In this document: one piece after another, positions 8,689 to 16,547 of the stretch
How positions within the stretch are numbered: position 1 is the first letter of the stretch
Layout of the letters: every line of letters starts with the position of its first letter
Assembly (NCBI GenBank): GCA_003240735.1
Contig: QFNE01000012.1
Location: 4,678 to 68,677 of the forward strand
DNA length: 64,000 nt
DNA from: Paracoccus denitrificans
GTDB lineage: Bacteria > Pseudomonadota > Alphaproteobacteria > Rhodobacterales > Rhodobacteraceae
Direction: 5' to 3'
Notes under the pieces: generated by a model
Told to the model about the DNA's origin: nothing
The model's input: the letters and a program-made list of their open reading frames with translations, nothing else
Databases searched by the model: none
Made by a program: the position numbers and the translations under genes

Positions 8689-10932
8689 TCAGGTCCGTTC
8701 GGACGAGCGGACGGTGCTTTGCCCCTCGGTCAAGGCGTAGAACCATTCGTTGAAGTCCTGGGTCGAAATCTTGGAGTCGCCTTTGCCAGCCTCTCCATAC
8801 GTGTCGAGCTTATCGGCCAATCCGTTATCGAGCAGGAGTTGTGCTGCCTTCTGCTCATTTTCCGCATAGCCTTTCGACGGATCAGCGATCTTGGTCAGGT
8901 CCTTCTTGCTTACGATGTCGTCTTTTCCGTTCCACGTGTCCCACTTGTCCTTGATCAGGTTCAGGGCATCGCGGTTGGCTTCCAGGAACTCTCTGTCTCC
9001 GCGCGATTGGTCGGCCAAGGTGAACGTCGTCTTGTTCAAGCTGGGTCCTTCGATGATCAGGGTGTCGACCATCTTGTCGATGTCGAACTTGCCGTCCTTG
9101 TCCTTGGACAGCTTCATCTCACCGTATTGCTGGGTCGCCGCGTCGGCGTGCTTGCCGCCGTTCGGGGGTTCGCCGTTCAAGTGGAGGGAAAGCCCATCCT
9201 TCAAGATGTTGTCCATCGTCCCTTTGCCGATCAGAGGGTCGTCGGCCAGCTTCTTGCGCAGGCTTTCCTTCAGCATATCAGTGCCGGGATAGGTGCCGTT
9301 GCTGTTCATGCTGTCGTTGCGCTCTTTTTCGATGTCCTTCATGTAGCCGGCCAAGCGGTCATTGAAGGGCGAGATTTCCTTGCCGGAGGTCAACCAAGTT
9401 TCGGTCAACTGCTGCTTGGCATCCGACAGCAGAGAGCCGTCTTTGGTCGAGTAAAGCTTTTCGAACGACTCTGAAGCACGCTGGCCGAGGTTGTTGAAAA
9501 GCTTCGATGCATCCGTCGAAATCTCGCTCGCGTCCTTGCTGAGCTTCGGGTTCAGGCCGATCTCGACGGGCTGCACCAGATCGGAGGATGAGATGTTCTG
9601 CTGATCGGCATAGTTCGAACGGATTGCGCTGCTGGCCTCTTTGGCAAGGCCCTCCCAGTTGCTGCTGTCCAGAGCGTGTTCCATCTTGGACGTCAGCTTG
9701 ACTCGCGCAGCCTCGAACCGCTCCTGCGCGGTCTTGAGGTCTGCCGACTGCCCGTAGAACTTGTCGAGCATCTTCGTGGGGCCGGTTTCTCTTGCAGTCA
9801 GCCCGTCCGCCTGCGTCGAGGCTCCAGATGCATCCTTCGCGCTGTCTTTCCATTCATTGGCAATGTCTTTGCCGCGCTTGAAGGCGCCGTCGACCGTTTC
9901 AAGGTTGTCGAACGCGGCAGTCGAGTCGGATGAGTTGTTGACCAGCGCGTGGCTACGGTCACGACGACCCGAATTGTCGGTTCCTGCACCATAGGAAAAC
10001 ACGTTGCCCGGCAGCGGCAGACTTGTTTGATTGTTCCCGGTCGTCATTTCGGGCAGGGCGACGTGATCTTTGGACAGGAACACCGGACCATTGTTGCTGA
10101 GGAGCGACATCTGGTTCACGGCCTTGTAGGCGTATTCGGGGTCTTTGAAGGTACCGTCGTCGTTAGTCGACAGCTTGTCGGCCATCTTCTCCATCAGATC
10201 GGCCTGGTTGTTCATCGTCTCGGTACCGGTCTGTGCGTAGGCACCAAAGCCCGCGATGTTTCCGGAGAGCGCTTGGGATTTCTCGGCATTGTCTGTACCG
10301 GCGCCGACATACGCGTACTGCTTGTCGAGGAAGGGAAGGAAAGCGGACACCAATGCGAGGCCGGCCTGTCCGAAACCACTGGCGGCCAGCACGCTTTTGC
10401 CAAGCTTGCCCAGTTCGGAGCCGCTGATTTCCTTGAGAAGGTCGAAGCCGTTCTTGGCCTCGCCGATCGAACTGGCCGCGAGATCAAGGAACTTGCGGTT
10501 CTTGGCTTCATCTTCGAAGCCGACTTCCTGCATTTCGCTTTCGGTTTTGATGGGCGGGAGAATGTCGTCAAGGCTGACTTCCGATGTAGAGGCCTTGGCC
10601 GAATCCGATACGACGCTGGACGGGTCGCTGAGGAACTCAAGCTTGTCGTCAGTGCCGAAGCCACCGTAGCTGGCGACGACATCCGCGAGCATTCCGTTAC
10701 CGTACTGTCCGGGCTGGATGTATCGCGGTGCACCTGAATACTCACCACGATCATTGCTGATCGGGACGTCGCTGTTCCAGCCGCCGTTGTACTTGTCATA
10801 GGATGAATCGAAGTCGGCTGACTTGTTCTGAAGCTGCGATGTATCGCCGCCACGCAGGTCCAGTACCTTGCGCAGCACGTCATCTGCACTGACACGCTGG
10901 CCGATCTCGTCCACGTTCGTGATGTTAACCAT
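8689..10932 (-). CDS. Type III translocator/effector-like protein (HrpK/HrpF/NopX-style C-terminus) inserted in gp15
   Basis: The 747-residue protein contains no cysteine and is rich in Ser, Asn, Asp, Gly and Lys; it has no signal peptide. One hydrophobic segment lies near 176-203. EF-hand-like loops occur at about 611-619 (DKDGKFDID), 668-678 and 717-727. The C-terminal pattern (DKWDTWNGKDDIVSKKDL, then AQLLLDNGLADKLD and GDSKISTQDF) resembles the repeat seen in type III secretion proteins of the HrpK/HrpF/NolX group. This is my recognition from motifs, not a search. The gene runs against the GTA operon, has its own terminator and a candidate promoter, and its composition is less GC-rich than that of its neighbours. 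Alternatives are a secreted calcium-binding protein or a GTA-borne cargo protein. No secretion genes lie nearby in the window. Confidence 0.55.
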   Translation of the reverse strand: MVNITNVDEIGQRVSADDVLRKVLDLRGGDTSQLQNKSADFDSSYDKYNGGWNSDVPISNDRGEYSGAPRYIQPGQYGNGMLADVVASYGGFGTDDKLEFLSDPSSVVSDSAKASTSEVSLDDILPPIKTESEMQEVGFEDEAKNRKFLDLAASSIGEAKNGFDLLKEISGSELGKLGKSVLAASGFGQAGLALVSAFLPFLDKQYAYVGAGTDNAEKSQALSGNIAGFGAYAQTGTETMNNQADLMEKMADKLSTNDDGTFKDPEYAYKAVNQMSLLSNNGPVFLSKDHVALPEMTTGNNQTSLPLPGNVFSYGAGTDNSGRRDRSHALVNNSSDSTAAFDNLETVDGAFKRGKDIANEWKDSAKDASGASTQADGLTARETGPTKMLDKFYGQSADLKTAQERFEAARVKLTSKMEHALDSSNWEGLAKEASSAIRSNYADQQNISSSDLVQPVEIGLNPKLSKDASEISTDASKLFNNLGQRASESFEKLYSTKDGSLLSDAKQQLTETWLTSGKEISPFNDRLAGYMKDIEKERNDSMNSNGTYPGTDMLKESLRKKLADDPLIGKGTMDNILKDGLSLHLNGEPPNGGKHADAATQQYGEMKLSKDKDGKFDIDKMVDTLIIEGPSLNKTTFTLADQSRGDREFLEANRDALNLIKDKWDTWNGKDDIVSKKDLTKIADPSKGYAENEQKAAQLLLDNGLADKLDTYGEAGKGDSKISTQDFNEWFYALTEGQSTVRSSERT

Positions 10933-11030
10933 ACCTTGCCCTCTCGCGATTCTCCCCCGGCGACCGAGTCGGTCGGGTGCATCGCGGCTGGCAAATCGGC
11001 CGCTTTGCGGTCCCGTCCAATCCCGGCGTG

Positions 11031-11059
11031 AGGCTTAAGTTTCTGTCACGCCTTGTCAA
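11031..11059 (-). promoter_or_regulatory. Candidate promoter of the inserted gene
   Basis: On the minus strand a perfect TTGACA (11059-11054) is followed after 15-17 bases by a weak -10 (TTAAGC/TAAGCC around 11038-11032). The gene starts about 100 bases further on. The -35 is strong and the -10 is poor, so activation by a regulator is plausible. Confidence 0.4.
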
Positions 11060-11094
11060 AAGCTTAGGTTGGGGCAACCGGTTGTCACAAGCTT
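11053..11094. repeat. Direct repeat TTGTCAmAAGCTT pair over the -35 region
   Basis: TTGTCAAAAGCTT at 11053-11065 and TTGTCACAAGCTT at 11082-11094 match at 12 of 13 positions, spaced 29 bases start to start. The first overlaps the minus-strand -35 element. They look like two binding sites for one regulator of the inserted gene. Confidence 0.45.
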
Positions 11095-11104
11095 CAACTG
11101 TCCG

Positions 11105-11118
11105 CCATCCGCGGATGG
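11105..11118. repeat. Perfect 14-base palindrome upstream of the second gp15 half
   Basis: CCATCCGCGGATGG is its own reverse complement. It lies 81 bases before the start of the second gp15 half and upstream of the inserted gene's promoter. It may be a dimeric regulator site; no function can be shown from the sequence. Confidence 0.35.
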
Positions 11119-11199
11119 GCGAACATCCGCCCACGCGATGGGCAAACGGCCATCTCGCGGCTGAGTGAAAAATTACCGAATTGAACGGGAGGCTTTGAT

Positions 11200-13464
11200 A
11201 TGGCGGATTTGCTCGCTGTCGATGACGCACCACTGGCAACATCGACGCGCACCCCTGAGAATCGGATCGACGATGCCGACTACCTGCGCAGCAATGTCTG
11301 CGGCGGCGAGGGCTTTGATTGGTATTACGCCTCGGACCGTGATCGGCATGCGCAATTGCGCACGCCGATCACGGATGGTCAGGGTGAGCCATGGATATGG
11401 CGGTTCAAGGACATCAGAAGCTGGTGGTCAAATCCGCATCATGACCGGCGGCGCGGCGTGCGATCGGAACTACCCACCGATTGGGTGCCCGGGTCGAAAC
11501 CCATCTGGTTCACCGAGTACGGGTGCGCTGCATTGGACAAGGCGACCAACCAGCCCAACAAGTTTCTGGACGCGATGAGTTCGGAATCGACGCTGCCGTA
11601 TTATTCGAACGGTCAACGAAATGATGCGCTGCAGGCGGCGTATGTTCGGGCGGTTACGGAGTATTGGGGCGACAACGACAACAACCCACCACACAAGGAT
11701 GGCGGGCGCATGGTGGATATGTCGCGCGCCCATGTCTGGTGCTGGGACGCGCGCCCCTATCCCGCATTCCCTGCGCGCGACGATCTGTGGTCCGACGGCG
11801 CCGCGTGGACGCATGGGCACTGGCTGAACGGTCGTGCCGGCGCGGTTCCGCTGGCAGCGATCGTGTCCGACATCTGCCGGGAGGCCGGGATCGCCGCGTT
11901 TGACGTTTCCGGTCTGTCGGGTGTCGTTCGCGGGATGGCGCTGACCAACGGAGAGACTGGGCGCGCGGCCTTGCAACCGCTGATGCTTGCCTACGGCTTT
12001 GACGCGTTGGAGCGCGACGGGGTTCTGCAGTTCAAGATGCGGACCGGTCGCGTAGACGCGGTTCTGGATCAGGATGATCTGGCGCTGGCTGAGGATGTGT
12101 CTGGCGCCGAGTTCGCGCGTGCGCCGGACAGCGATCTGTTCGGAAGGGTGCGCGTCAGTCATGTCGAGGCGGGCAGCGACTATCCCGCAGCGACGGCCGA
12201 AGCGACGTTACCCGATGATCACCTTGGAAGCGCGTCAGAAACGGAACTGCCGATGACGCTGACGCGGGGCGAGGCGCGCGCGTCAGCCGAACGCTGGTTG
12301 GCAGAGGCCGGCGTGGCGCGCGATACCGTGCGCTTTGCGCTTGCGCCGTCCAAGTCCGAGCTGGGGCCGGGGGATGTCGTTCGGCTTATGGTCGGTGGTC
12401 GACCTGAGCAAAGCTGGCGCATCGACCGGGTCGAGCGTGCGGGCGCCGTGACGGTCGATGCAGTGCGGGTTGATCGGGCTGTCTACGATGATCGACCGGT
12501 GGATGACGCGCCCGCACTGACCCGGCCATATCAGCCGCCTGTCCCAGTGTGGCCGGTCTTCATGGACCTGCCGCTGCTGCGTGGGGACGAGGTGCCACAC
12601 GCTCCGTGGTTGGCCGTCAGCGCAAAGCCCTGGCCGGGCGCGGTTGCGGCATGGTCATCGGTGAACGCCGAGGGCGGGTTCGATCTGAACACGACGCTGC
12701 CAGTTCGGTCCGTCATGGGCAAGACGCTGACGCCGCTGCATTTTGCAAGAGCAGGCGCGTGGGACAGGGGGGCGCCGTTGCGACTTCGGATCACCGAGGG
12801 GCAGCTGAACAGCGCAACGGTTACAAGCGTCATGGCCGGGGCAAACCTACTCGCCATTGGAGACGGCTCTGCTGACCGGTGGGAGTTGATTCAGTTCAAG
12901 GACGCCACGCTGGTCCAGCCAGGCGTGTGGGAGGTTGAGTTGCGATTGCGCGGACAGGCAGGGACGGATGCTGTTATGCCCGATGTCTGGCCTGCCGGCA
13001 GCACAGTGGTGTTGCTGGACGGCGCGCCGAAGCAGGTTGCCCTGCCGCCGGATACACGGGGGCAGATGCGTTACTGGCGCATCGGGCCTGCCAGCCGACC
13101 GCCCGAGGACGACAGTTATGACACCATCGGTGCAGCTTTTGCCGGCATCGGGCTGAGGCCGTTGTGCCCGTGCCACTTGCGGGTGGACGGTCGGCGGATC
13201 ACTTGGGTTCGCCGCACGCGTATCGGTGGAGACGGCTGGGATGGCCCTGACGTCCCCTTGGGCGAGGCGACAGAGCGATATGTCGTGAGGTTGGTTCGCG
13301 CGGGGGCGATCCTGCACCAGCAGATCGTTGGCGTTCCTGAGGTCCAGATTGCCGCCGAGGCATGGGCCAAGGCTGCCGTGGGCGGCGCGTTCGCGGTCGA
13401 AGTGGCGCAACTGTCCGACCAGTTCGGTGCGGGCGCATTTATCAGGAGAGAGATTGATGGCTGA
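11200..13464 (+). CDS. GTA gp15 C-terminal half (split megatron/host-specificity protein)
   Basis: The 754-residue product starts with about 22 unrelated residues and then resumes the gp15 sequence at IDDADYLRSNVCGGEGFDWYY (from about base 11266). It covers the end of the TIM-barrel-like domain (RTPITDGQGEPWIWRFKDIRSWWSNPHH, WVPGSKPIWFTEYGC), the phage-tail domain, and the C-terminal domain ending near VAQLSDQFGAG. Together with the 555-residue front part the total of 1309 residues equals a complete gp15. The ATG has a strong GGGAGG seven bases upstream. The reading frame is open throughout, which argues against long-standing decay. The stop overlaps the DUF2793 gene. Confidence 0.88.
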   Translation: MADLLAVDDAPLATSTRTPENRIDDADYLRSNVCGGEGFDWYYASDRDRHAQLRTPITDGQGEPWIWRFKDIRSWWSNPHHDRRRGVRSELPTDWVPGSKPIWFTEYGCAALDKATNQPNKFLDAMSSESTLPYYSNGQRNDALQAAYVRAVTEYWGDNDNNPPHKDGGRMVDMSRAHVWCWDARPYPAFPARDDLWSDGAAWTHGHWLNGRAGAVPLAAIVSDICREAGIAAFDVSGLSGVVRGMALTNGETGRAALQPLMLAYGFDALERDGVLQFKMRTGRVDAVLDQDDLALAEDVSGAEFARAPDSDLFGRVRVSHVEAGSDYPAATAEATLPDDHLGSASETELPMTLTRGEARASAERWLAEAGVARDTVRFALAPSKSELGPGDVVRLMVGGRPEQSWRIDRVERAGAVTVDAVRVDRAVYDDRPVDDAPALTRPYQPPVPVWPVFMDLPLLRGDEVPHAPWLAVSAKPWPGAVAAWSSVNAEGGFDLNTTLPVRSVMGKTLTPLHFARAGAWDRGAPLRLRITEGQLNSATVTSVMAGANLLAIGDGSADRWELIQFKDATLVQPGVWEVELRLRGQAGTDAVMPDVWPAGSTVVLLDGAPKQVALPPDTRGQMRYWRIGPASRPPEDDSYDTIGAAFAGIGLRPLCPCHLRVDGRRITWVRRTRIGGDGWDGPDVPLGEATERYVVRLVRAGAILHQQIVGVPEVQIAAEAWAKAAVGGAFAVEVAQLSDQFGAGAFIRREIDG

Positions 13465-14164
13465 TCAGGATACGGTCCGCTTGGGGTTGCCGCTGCTGCA
13501 ACCTGCGCAGGCGCAAAAGCATGTCACTGTCAACGAGGCGCTTGGTCGTCTAGATGGGCTGGTCAATCTGGTGGTGGAGAGTACGCGCCGGACCACGCCG
13601 CCCACCGTGATCGAAGGGGAGTGCTGGGCTGTTCCTGCGGGGGCGGTCAATGCGTGGGAAGGCCGCAGCGGCCAAATTGCGATCGGTGCCAATGGCGGGT
13701 GGGTTTTTGCCAAGCCGCAAGCCGGGCAACGCGCCTTTGTTCGGGACGCCGGCGTGCCCGTCATTCATGACGGGCGCGGGTTCCGCGGTGGCGCGCTGAC
13801 GATGGGTCAGTTGGGTGCCGGCATGAATGTCCGTCTGTCCGAGGTTGAACTGTCCGTCGGCAAGGGCACAACGATTACAACAGGACTGATCGTTCCGGCG
13901 AACGCGATGGTCATCGGCTGCAACGCGCGTGTTTCGGAAAAGCTGGGTGGCACCGTCAAGACATGGGCGCTCGGGCATACGGGCGCGACCGATCGGTTTG
14001 GCAGAGGGTTGGGAACGGGGGAGGGCAGTTACTGCACTGGACTGATCTCGCCCACGAGCTATTACAGCCCGGATCCGATCATCATGACGGCTACCGACGG
14101 CGCGTTCGATGGTGGCACGGTTCGGATCGCGCTGCACTGGTTGGAGTTGGTCTTGCCCGACTAA
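13457..14164 (+). CDS. DUF2793 protein, likely GTA fibre/spike component
   Basis: The 235-residue protein has the DUF2793 opening RLGLPLLQPAQAQKHVTVNEALGRLDGLV and the block PPTVIEGECWAVPAGAVNAWEGRSGQIAIGANGGWVFAKPQAG. In R. capsulatus DUF2793 occurs in separately encoded GTA fibre and head-spike proteins. The C-terminal part (about 120-235) is a beta-rich domain that probably binds a ligand or surface. The ATG at 13457 overlaps the previous stop by 8 bases, which ties it to the GTA operon. Confidence 0.85.
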   Translation: MADQDTVRLGLPLLQPAQAQKHVTVNEALGRLDGLVNLVVESTRRTTPPTVIEGECWAVPAGAVNAWEGRSGQIAIGANGGWVFAKPQAGQRAFVRDAGVPVIHDGRGFRGGALTMGQLGAGMNVRLSEVELSVGKGTTITTGLIVPANAMVIGCNARVSEKLGGTVKTWALGHTGATDRFGRGLGTGEGSYCTGLISPTSYYSPDPIIMTATDGAFDGGTVRIALHWLELVLPD

Positions 14165-14237
14165 GTTTTCGGCTGCTTCTTTGCGTTTGCCGTCCTGCGC
14201 GTTACATGAAGCGATGGAACGGAAGCTGGAGAGTGTG

Positions 14238-15059
14238 ATGGACGGCGTCAGCGAACTGGCAAGCACAGGAGCTTTGACCCAGCAAGAGTTATGGGATCGC
14301 ATCCGCACCGATGCTCGCAGCGCGGTTCTTGATGAGCCGCTGCTGGGCGCGTTGATCCATGCGGGGGTTTTGCACCACCCCGATCTGGCCTCTGCGCTGG
14401 CCTATCGGTTTGCGCTGAAGTTGTCGTCGGGCGAGATGTCAGAGCAGTTGCTGCGGGAATTGGCGGACAACGCGCATCGACTTGATCCGACATTGGCGCA
14501 ATCCGCGGCGGCGGACCTGGTCGCGGTCTATGAACGCGACCCAGCGACCCACCGGATGATGCAGCCGATCCTTTTCTTCAAAGGGTTTCAGGCTCTGCAA
14601 GCCTATCGCATCGGGCACTGGCTTTGGCAGAACAACCGCAAGGACATGGCGTATTTCGTTCAAATGCGCTGTTCCGAGGTGTTTGGCGTGGACATCCATC
14701 CCGCCGCGCGGATCGGCAAGGGCATCATGATCGACCATGCCCATTCGATTGTAATCGGAGAGACTGCGGCAGTGGGAGACAATGTGTCCATGCTGCATTC
14801 GGTGACCTTGGGTGGGACAGGCAAAGCCTATGGCGACCGCCACCCGAAAATTGGGGACGGCGTCCTGATCGGCGCGGGTGCAAAGGTGCTGGGCAACATC
14901 ACTGTAGGCCATTGCAGCCGGATCGCTGCGGGGTCCGTCGTTCTACAGAATGTGCCACCCTGCAAGACCGTGGCAGGCGTGCCGGCGCGGATCGTCGGTG
15001 ATGCAGGCTGTTCCGAGCCGTCGGACATGATGGATCAACTGCTGAAGCAGATGGGTTAG
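14238..15059 (+). CDS. cysE: Serine O-acetyltransferase
   Basis: Makes O-acetylserine from serine and acetyl-CoA, the first step of cysteine synthesis. The protein has the N-terminal helical SATase domain (LWDRIRTDA ... [22 protein letters not shown]), [30 protein letters not shown], and left-handed hexapeptide repeats with [26 protein letters not shown]. The ATG at 14238 is chosen for GGAG six bases upstream; an ATG at 14214 would add eight residues. cysE next to the GTA cluster is a known arrangement in Rhodobacterales. The end overlaps pyrD, which points the other way. Confidence 0.93.
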   Translation: MDGVSELASTGALTQQELWDRIRTDARSAVLDEPLLGALIHAGVLHHPDLASALAYRFALKLSSGEMSEQLLRELADNAHRLDPTLAQSAAADLVAVYERDPATHRMMQPILFFKGFQALQAYRIGHWLWQNNRKDMAYFVQMRCSEVFGVDIHPAARIGKGIMIDHAHSIVIGETAAVGDNVSMLHSVTLGGTGKAYGDRHPKIGDGVLIGAGAKVLGNITVGHCSRIAAGSVVLQNVPPCKTVAGVPARIVGDAGCSEPSDMMDQLLKQMG

Positions 15060-16114
15060 GCCAGCACTTCCGAGCCGGTGAGTTCGGCGACATTGGCCAC
15101 GCCGGCCTTTTCCATACGTTCGTCGAGTTCGCTGGCGATGCGTGCGCCGATGGAAAGCCCTTGATAGATCATGGCTGTGTAGATCTGGACTGCCGACGCA
15201 CCCGCCGCGAACTTGGCGATGGCGTCCTCGACCGTGGCGACACCGCCGACCCCGATCAGCGGGACGCGGCCCTCCGTGAGTTTGTAGAGTTGCGCCAGGA
15301 TTGCGGTTGATCGCGCGAAGACCGGTCGGCCCGACAGACCGCCCGGCTCGGCCGCGTGGGGTCCATGAAGTCCGGTACGGTCCAGCGTCGTGTTCGTGGC
15401 AATGACGCCATCGACGCCAAGGTCCATGGCCACGGCGGCAAGCTCGGCCAAGGCCGCATCCTCCAGATCGGGGGCGATCTTGACGAAGACCGGCGGACGG
15501 CGACCCGACCGATCACGCGCAGCCAGCACACCAGAGAGCAGCGCGGCCAAGGCCTTTGCCCCCTGCAGATCGCGCAGCTTTTCTGTGTTGGGCGAGCTGA
15601 CGTTGACCGTCAGGAAATCTGCCGTTTCGGCAGCCAGACGCGCGACGGCGGCAAAATCGCTGGCGCGGTCGGTGCTGTCCTTATTCGCGCCGATGTTCAA
15701 CCCGACGGGAACAGAGTGGTCACCACGACCCTGCAACCGCGCCACAATGCGGTCGGCCCCGTCGTTGTTGAACCCGAAGCGGTTGATGATCGCATGGTCG
15801 TCGGACAGCCGGAACAGGCGCGGCTTGGGGTTGCCGGGCTGCGGGCGGGGGGTGGCTGCACCGACCTCGATGAAGCCAAATCCTGATTTGCGCAGCGCGG
15901 AGATCGCGCGCGCGTTCTTGTCGTATCCCGCAGCCAGACCGATGGGGTTGGGCAGGGCGATCCCGGCGACCGTCGTCGCAAGTCGGGAGGATGTGACAGG
16001 TGCGCCCGGCAGGGGGACCAACCCTTTCGCCAGCAGCGTAAGCGACAGGTCATGCGCACGTTCCGGGTCAAGACGATGGAGCGCGGCCACGCCGACGCGT
16101 TCGGAAAGGCTCAT
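15056..16114 (-). CDS. pyrD: Dihydroorotate dehydrogenase (quinone), class 2
   Basis: Oxidises dihydroorotate to orotate with membrane quinone in pyrimidine synthesis. The 352-residue protein has the class 2 N-terminal helix, [48 protein letters not shown], the catalytic Ser region [16 protein letters not shown], and the FMN phosphate site [21 protein letters not shown]. It starts in an ATGA overlap with the DUF952 gene, so the two form an operon. It converges on cysE with a 4-base overlap. Confidence 0.95.
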   Translation of the reverse strand: MSLSERVGVAALHRLDPERAHDLSLTLLAKGLVPLPGAPVTSSRLATTVAGIALPNPIGLAAGYDKNARAISALRKSGFGFIEVGAATPRPQPGNPKPRLFRLSDDHAIINRFGFNNDGADRIVARLQGRGDHSVPVGLNIGANKDSTDRASDFAAVARLAAETADFLTVNVSSPNTEKLRDLQGAKALAALLSGVLAARDRSGRRPPVFVKIAPDLEDAALAELAAVAMDLGVDGVIATNTTLDRTGLHGPHAAEPGGLSGRPVFARSTAILAQLYKLTEGRVPLIGVGGVATVEDAIAKFAAGASAVQIYTAMIYQGLSIGARIASELDERMEKAGVANVAELTGSEVLA

Positions 16115-16440
16115 GATGCGCCCCCGTAAATCTCGGCGAAGGCCTCATCCAGCGGTTTGGCCCAGGCCACATCGACAATCCGCAGGGGCGCGTAGAGATG
16201 GGGGAACAGGTCGCCGCCACGCGACGGCTCCCACGTCAGGGCGGGATCAATGCTGTCCGCCATTGCAAGGACGGTCAGGTTGGCTTCATCAGCAAAATGG
16301 CGGCGGGCGGTTTCCGCCAACTGCGCCGCGGTCGAGAAATGGATGAACCCATCGGACTGATCGACCGGCGCGCCAGCCGTTTCCGCCAGAAGCTGCAGAT
16401 CGTACCATTCGTCGGCGCGAAGTATTTTATAGATCGTCAT
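16111..16440 (-). CDS. DUF952 domain protein
   Basis: A 109-residue protein with the DUF952 pattern: [53 protein letters not shown] and a closing DVAWAKPL. The function of the family is unknown; its fold relates to glutathionylspermidine-synthase-like or small ligand-binding proteins, but nothing here shows a substrate. It is cotranscribed with pyrD. Its start is about 110 bases from the divergent 5'-nucleotidase gene. Confidence 0.88.
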   Translation of the reverse strand: MTIYKILRADEWYDLQLLAETAGAPVDQSDGFIHFSTAAQLAETARRHFADEANLTVLAMADSIDPALTWEPSRGGDLFPHLYAPLRIVDVAWAKPLDEAFAEIYGGAS

Positions 16441-16547
16441 GACGCGGTTTTTTCCATCTCGTGACCAGACGTCAAGATACGGTGCTTGTCACGAGAGCGC
16501 CACGGTGTTCCCTTAGGCCACGAACCTGTCTGACGGAGTTGACCACA

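Noticed and set aside
8588..8691. 10-base inverted repeat TGATCACCTT / AAGGTGATCA as ends of a mobile element
   Set aside because: Both copies lie at the left side of the insert, one overlapping the stop codon of the inserted gene; no partner at the right junction and no transposase is present.
8604..11265. Intein or self-splicing intron in gp15
   Set aside because: The insert breaks the frame with a stop, has a new start on the far side, lacks intein end motifs and homing endonuclease motifs, and its gene is on the opposite strand.
1..14164. Ordinary prophage
   Set aside because: Gene order, short tape measure, gp3.5, gp10.1, Fe-S hub pattern and adjoining cysE match the GTA layout; no integrase, repressor, lysis or replication genes are seen in the window.
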